The position numbers and the translations under genes were made by a program. 26,547 nucleotides of DNA, from the IMG/VR virus record IMGVR_UViG_3300045959_000068, positions 1 through 26,547 of that record; one strand, 5' to 3'. Origin of the DNA: a virus. Positions 24,177 to 26,547 of this stretch are shown in pieces. Under the pieces are notes generated by a model. The model was not told where the DNA came from, did not search any database, and saw only the letters and a list, made by a program, of their open reading frames with translations. How positions within the stretch are numbered: position 1 is the first letter of the stretch; every line of letters starts with the position of its first letter.

Positions 24177-24906
24177 ACACGGCACGGGATACACTCCCGA
24201 CGAGCGCGATCCGCGGGATTTCCCTTTCGCCAAGCTTATGCTTGGGGGACTTTCCACAAAATACAGCAATTCTCTTTTACGGCATATCGAAACGGTACGT
24301 AATCAAAGATCAACAGAATCGTGCGTTCTACAGGCGGCGAGCGCGGCCCACGAAATACGGGCGCGCCGCCGTGGTGGTCGGTACGCGCCGATCTCCGTGT
24401 TGTATTGCTGGTTCAATGCTCGCGCGGCCGTCGGCGCGCAATTGCGCAACGTGGGATGCTCGCCCAGGATCGCAATGCGGCTGATCCAAAAACTTGGCGG
24501 GAGCCTAGAAAGCGCGTGGTCCTTTTCGACAGACCCCATAAAATTCAGACGCCGCCCACCGTGGAACGCCTACGCGGTAGGGTTCGAGGCGCGCGATCTG
24601 CGGTACTATCGGATCGACGATGGCGACCGGGATCGGCAAGTGCGCACGTCAATCGACGCCGGGATCCCCGTAATGGTCGGATTAGAGATCGGCAAGGAGT
24701 TTAAAGCGCACAACGGATGCGATCCGCTCGGGCCGCCGACCGACACAATCGGGCGGCACATGGTTTTGGTCACAGGTTACGAGGGGGACAATTTTCAGAT
24801 CTTGAATTCTTGGGGCAAAGGTTGGGGGCGCGCCGGCGTGGGCATTATCTCGCGGCGGTATTTGGAGGAGGCGGGAACCCGTGATCTGTATGCGTTCCAT
24901 TATTAA
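24154..24906 (+). CDS. Papain-fold (C1A-like) cysteine peptidase
   Basis: 250-aa protein with all active-site residues of the papain family in order: Gln51 and Cys57 in NQRSTESCVLQAASA, His202 in IGRHMVLVTGYEG and Asn218 in ILNSWGKGWG. The N-terminus has the GYTPDERDPRDF motif seen in short, prodomain-less C1 peptidases. There is no signal peptide, so it acts in the cytoplasm, in the virion, or leaves the cell upon lysis. It overlaps lipoprotein genes on both sides. Whether it trims virion proteins, attacks host proteins or helps in lysis cannot be told. ATG 24154 is the first start; a GTG at 24163 is also possible. Confidence 0.88.
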   Translation: MPPVWPSKHGTGYTPDERDPRDFPFAKLMLGGLSTKYSNSLLRHIETVRNQRSTESCVLQAASAAHEIRARRRGGRYAPISVLYCWFNARAAVGAQLRNVGCSPRIAMRLIQKLGGSLESAWSFSTDPIKFRRRPPWNAYAVGFEARDLRYYRIDDGDRDRQVRTSIDAGIPVMVGLEIGKEFKAHNGCDPLGPPTDTIGRHMVLVTGYEGDNFQILNSWGKGWGRAGVGIISRRYLEEAGTRDLYAFHY

Positions 24907-25141
24907 AATTGCGCTGCCCCTTGTGGTTATTGGCTGCGGCGCGCCCGTGCTGCCAATCGACACGCCCGAAACGTGCGCGGCGGCGTGCGATAATTTGCAG
25001 CAACTTAGGTGCCCTGGGTGGCGGGAGGAGTGCCCGGAAATGTGCGTGACGTTCGGCCGCGAGCCGGGCGTGTCCTTTCATTCCGAATGTGTCGCGAATG
25101 CGGGAAATTGCCAGGCGGCGGACGCCTGCCTAAAATACTAG
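24890..25141 (+). CDS. Small cysteine-rich lipoprotein
   Basis: An 83-aa precursor with Arg2 and Lys6, a hydrophobic core (IALPLVVIG) and lipobox Cys16. The mature part has eight more cysteines (29, 33, 41, 48, 52, 67, 74, 80), enough for four disulphides, consistent with a compact periplasmic or outer-membrane domain. A GTG at 24881 in frame is an alternative start lying about 11 bases after GGAGG; ATG 24890 gives the better signal peptide. It overlaps the peptidase gene. Possible roles are a spanin-like lysis factor or superinfection exclusion, neither proven. Confidence 0.7.
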   Translation: MRSIIKIALPLVVIGCGAPVLPIDTPETCAAACDNLQQLRCPGWREECPEMCVTFGREPGVSFHSECVANAGNCQAADACLKY

Positions 25142-25152
25142 TGGAGGTGGCT

Positions 25153-25413
25153 TTGGCAGATGAACACAAGGATTTGTGGGAGCAAACCAATATCAACCGG
25201 GTCGAGATCGCCGGGCTGAAAGCCGTCGTCACGTCGATCCCCGATCAGCTCGAAAAATTAGCGGCGGCCGTGCAAGAAATAAAAATTTATTGCGCGCAAT
25301 GCCGCACCGCGCCGGCAGTGGCAACGGCTGGCAGCGCCCAGTTGATCAAGCTGTTATTGGGCGCGGTCGTGGTACTCACCGGCGCGCTTGGCGTGCTGTT
25401 GGGTATCCAATAG
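25153..25413 (+). CDS. One-helix membrane protein, XhlA/holin-like
   Basis: 86-aa protein: a soluble N-terminus with coiled-coil character (WEQTNINRVEIAGLKAVV, QLEKLAAAVQEIKI), a CAQC pair at residues 47-50, and one C-terminal membrane helix (LIKLLLGAVVVLTGALGVLL). This is the layout of XhlA-type holin partners. GGAGG at 25143-25147 lies 5 bases before the TTG at 25153, which decides the start; the frame is open further upstream. It lies between the Cys-rich lipoprotein and the second fibre, so a lysis role is plausible. No endolysin with a classical muralytic motif was found in the window. Confidence 0.6.
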   Translation: MADEHKDLWEQTNINRVEIAGLKAVVTSIPDQLEKLAAAVQEIKIYCAQCRTAPAVATAGSAQLIKLLLGAVVVLTGALGVLLGIQ

Positions 25414-25429
25414 CAGGAGGTAAAAAAAA

Positions 25430-26272
25430 ATGTCTTTCCTTTGGACAAGTCTTTTTTTCGGTCGCGCCGAGGCCGCATCTACCAATTACCCGCACGGCGC
25501 CCCGCGCGACCGCACCCCAGGCAATTCGGACGGAACGCCGATCACAAATACTTGGTTGCGCCATCTTGCTGGGTTTGAGCAGCGGGCGTTGACCCGCGCG
25601 GGTATTACGCCGAACGGGAATCTCGACACGGCGTTGACCTCCCAACTTTTTGAGGCGCTTCAAAAAAGCATTCACCCGCCCGGGACGTTGTGTTTTCACT
25701 CGTGGGCCAGTATCCCCGCCGGGTACCGTCTTTTGAACCTGGAAGGGCAGGGGATTGACCGCACGGCCGCGGACTATGTCGACCTCGACGCGGCTTGTTA
25801 CGTGGGCGACACGTACAACGACAATGCGACGGCGTTTTACCGCGCCGACGATGCCGGCGGCGTGACACGCAACACCGTTGGGCAGTATTTAATTTTACCG
25901 GACGCGCGCGGCTGTTTTGTCCGCGGCGTCGACCTCCCCAAGGATGTCGACAAAGACCGCCAGCACGCATATCAACGGTTGCCCGGCAACGTGCAAGGGT
26001 GGGCGATGCGATCACACGGGCACGTTGTATCGCACGGCGTAGACTCTAACGACGCGGCTTTCGAGCCGGTGCCGATCCGCACTCCCGACGGCGAAGGAGA
26101 ATACATTTATCCGGCGCTTAAGGTGTCGCCGGAACCGGATCCAATTGACGCTGTGGCCACTGGAAGTACGCTATACACCAGCCTGGGAGATAGCGGGGAT
26201 TTCCCAACACATCAATCTAATTACGAGAGCCGCCCGATCAACGTGGCCGCCTACGTCGCGATCTGGTACTAG
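25430..26272 (+). CDS. Tail fibre protein with collar-type C-terminal domain
   Basis: 280-aa second fibre-like protein. The C-terminal half has the collar signature YLILPDARGCFVRGVD (residues 153-168), MRSHGHVVSH (193-202) and the ending SRPINVAAYVAIWY. The His-rich loop could bind metal, as in short tail fibres. The N-terminal half (ASTNYPHGAPRDRTPGN and onward) may attach it to the baseplate or to the long fibre. AGGAGGT precedes the ATG by about 8 bases. It is separated from the first fibre by the peptidase/lipoprotein cassette. Its stop overlaps the convergent polymerase gene by 4 bases. Confidence 0.78.
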   Translation: MSFLWTSLFFGRAEAASTNYPHGAPRDRTPGNSDGTPITNTWLRHLAGFEQRALTRAGITPNGNLDTALTSQLFEALQKSIHPPGTLCFHSWASIPAGYRLLNLEGQGIDRTAADYVDLDAACYVGDTYNDNATAFYRADDAGGVTRNTVGQYLILPDARGCFVRGVDLPKDVDKDRQHAYQRLPGNVQGWAMRSHGHVVSHGVDSNDAAFEPVPIRTPDGEGEYIYPALKVSPEPDPIDAVATGSTLYTSLGDSGDFPTHQSNYESRPINVAAYVAIWY

Positions 26273-26547
26273 TCCTTTTTGTAGCAATCCCCGATCCAAC
26301 CATCGGCGCGCAACGGGTATTCTCGCGCCCAGCCTGGAAGATCAAGCATGATCCGCGAGACGTCGGCGACAGTGACGGACCCGCGCGGGGCTTCGATCAA
26401 TACTTCGTCGTGGACGTGCAAAACAACGCGGAGGCCGGCGGCGTCGAGGTTGTTCACGGCGTGCGCCAGAATATCGCGCGCGGCCGCTTGGGCGATATTC
26501 TCGACGAGTTTCCCGCCGTAGGTATCGCCGCGCCGCCAACGCTTTTG
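26269..26547 (-). CDS. DNA polymerase I, family A (C-terminal fragment, cut by window edge)
   Basis: 92 codons of the 3' end are visible; the 5' part lies beyond the window. The fragment shows GGKLVENIAQAAARDIL, the helix region of family A polymerases, and motif C (VVLHVHDEVLIEAP) with the VHDE catalytic carboxylate. It ends at a TAG complementary to 26269-26271. This indicates phage-encoded replication in an opposing block. It is not a feature of Mu-type transposing phages. Its coding extends to the window end without a stop, so length and exonuclease domain are unknown. Confidence 0.9.
   Translation of the reverse strand, partial: QKRWRRGDTYGGKLVENIAQAAARDILAHAVNNLDAAGLRVVLHVHDEVLIEAPRGSVTVADVSRIMLDLPGWAREYPLRADGWIGDCYKKD

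Noticed and set aside
21400-26272. Diversity-generating retroelement acting on a fibre gene
   Set aside because: No reverse transcriptase and no template/variable repeat pair were found near either fibre.
1-26547. CRISPR array or tRNA genes
   Set aside because: No regularly spaced repeats and no cloverleaf with CCA-type ends were noticed on either strand.

Overview
The window reads as the late (virion) gene block of a tailed phage or prophage with a contractile tail, probably infecting a Gram-negative host. Support for this: a lambda-type packaging and head module, a Mu-type contractile tail and baseplate module, two small proteins with clear lipobox signals, and GC-rich DNA with frequent GTG and TTG starts. 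The species cannot be named from the sequence. No integrase, repressor, transposase or Mu-type end is visible, so lifestyle is undecided.

Layout. 1-126: left edge with a possible promoter. 127-8153: lambda-order packaging and head genes (small and large terminase, gpW-like connector, portal, S49 prohead protease with a nested in-frame scaffold start, decoration protein D, major capsid protein E, a small Ala/Pro-repeat protein, FII-like head-tail joiner). 8146-18346: Mu-order tail genes (putative terminator, sheath gpL, tube gpM, hairpin terminator, tail assembly chaperone with a -1 frameshift signal, tape measure, gpN, gpP, gp45-like spike, a PAAR-like tip, gp46, gp47/J). 18324-23357: gp48-like protein, a 1123-residue fibre with two tandem carbohydrate-binding-like modules, and a more AT-rich beta-rich protein. 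23361-25413: accessory cassette of small proteins, two lipoproteins around a papain-fold cysteine peptidase, and a one-helix XhlA-like membrane protein. 25430-26272: a second, collar-type fibre. 26269-26547 on the minus strand: the C-terminal end of a family A DNA polymerase, which runs off the right edge and probably marks an early/replication block transcribed towards the structural genes.

How it works together. Terminase and portal fill a procapsid built from the E-type capsid on the nested scaffold, which the S49 protease would then remove; D-like protein cements the shell. The Mu-type genes give a tube, sheath, tape measure and baseplate with a central spike. Almost all genes overlap by a few bases (ATGA, TAATG, GTGA junctions), so one long transcript with translational coupling is likely. 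The most informative regulatory signals are the nested scaffold start at 5431, the hairpin after the tube gene at 10721-10770, and the slippery T TTT TTG at 11173 with a hairpin 7 nt downstream. The least explained part is the peptidase/lipoprotein cassette at 23952-25413.
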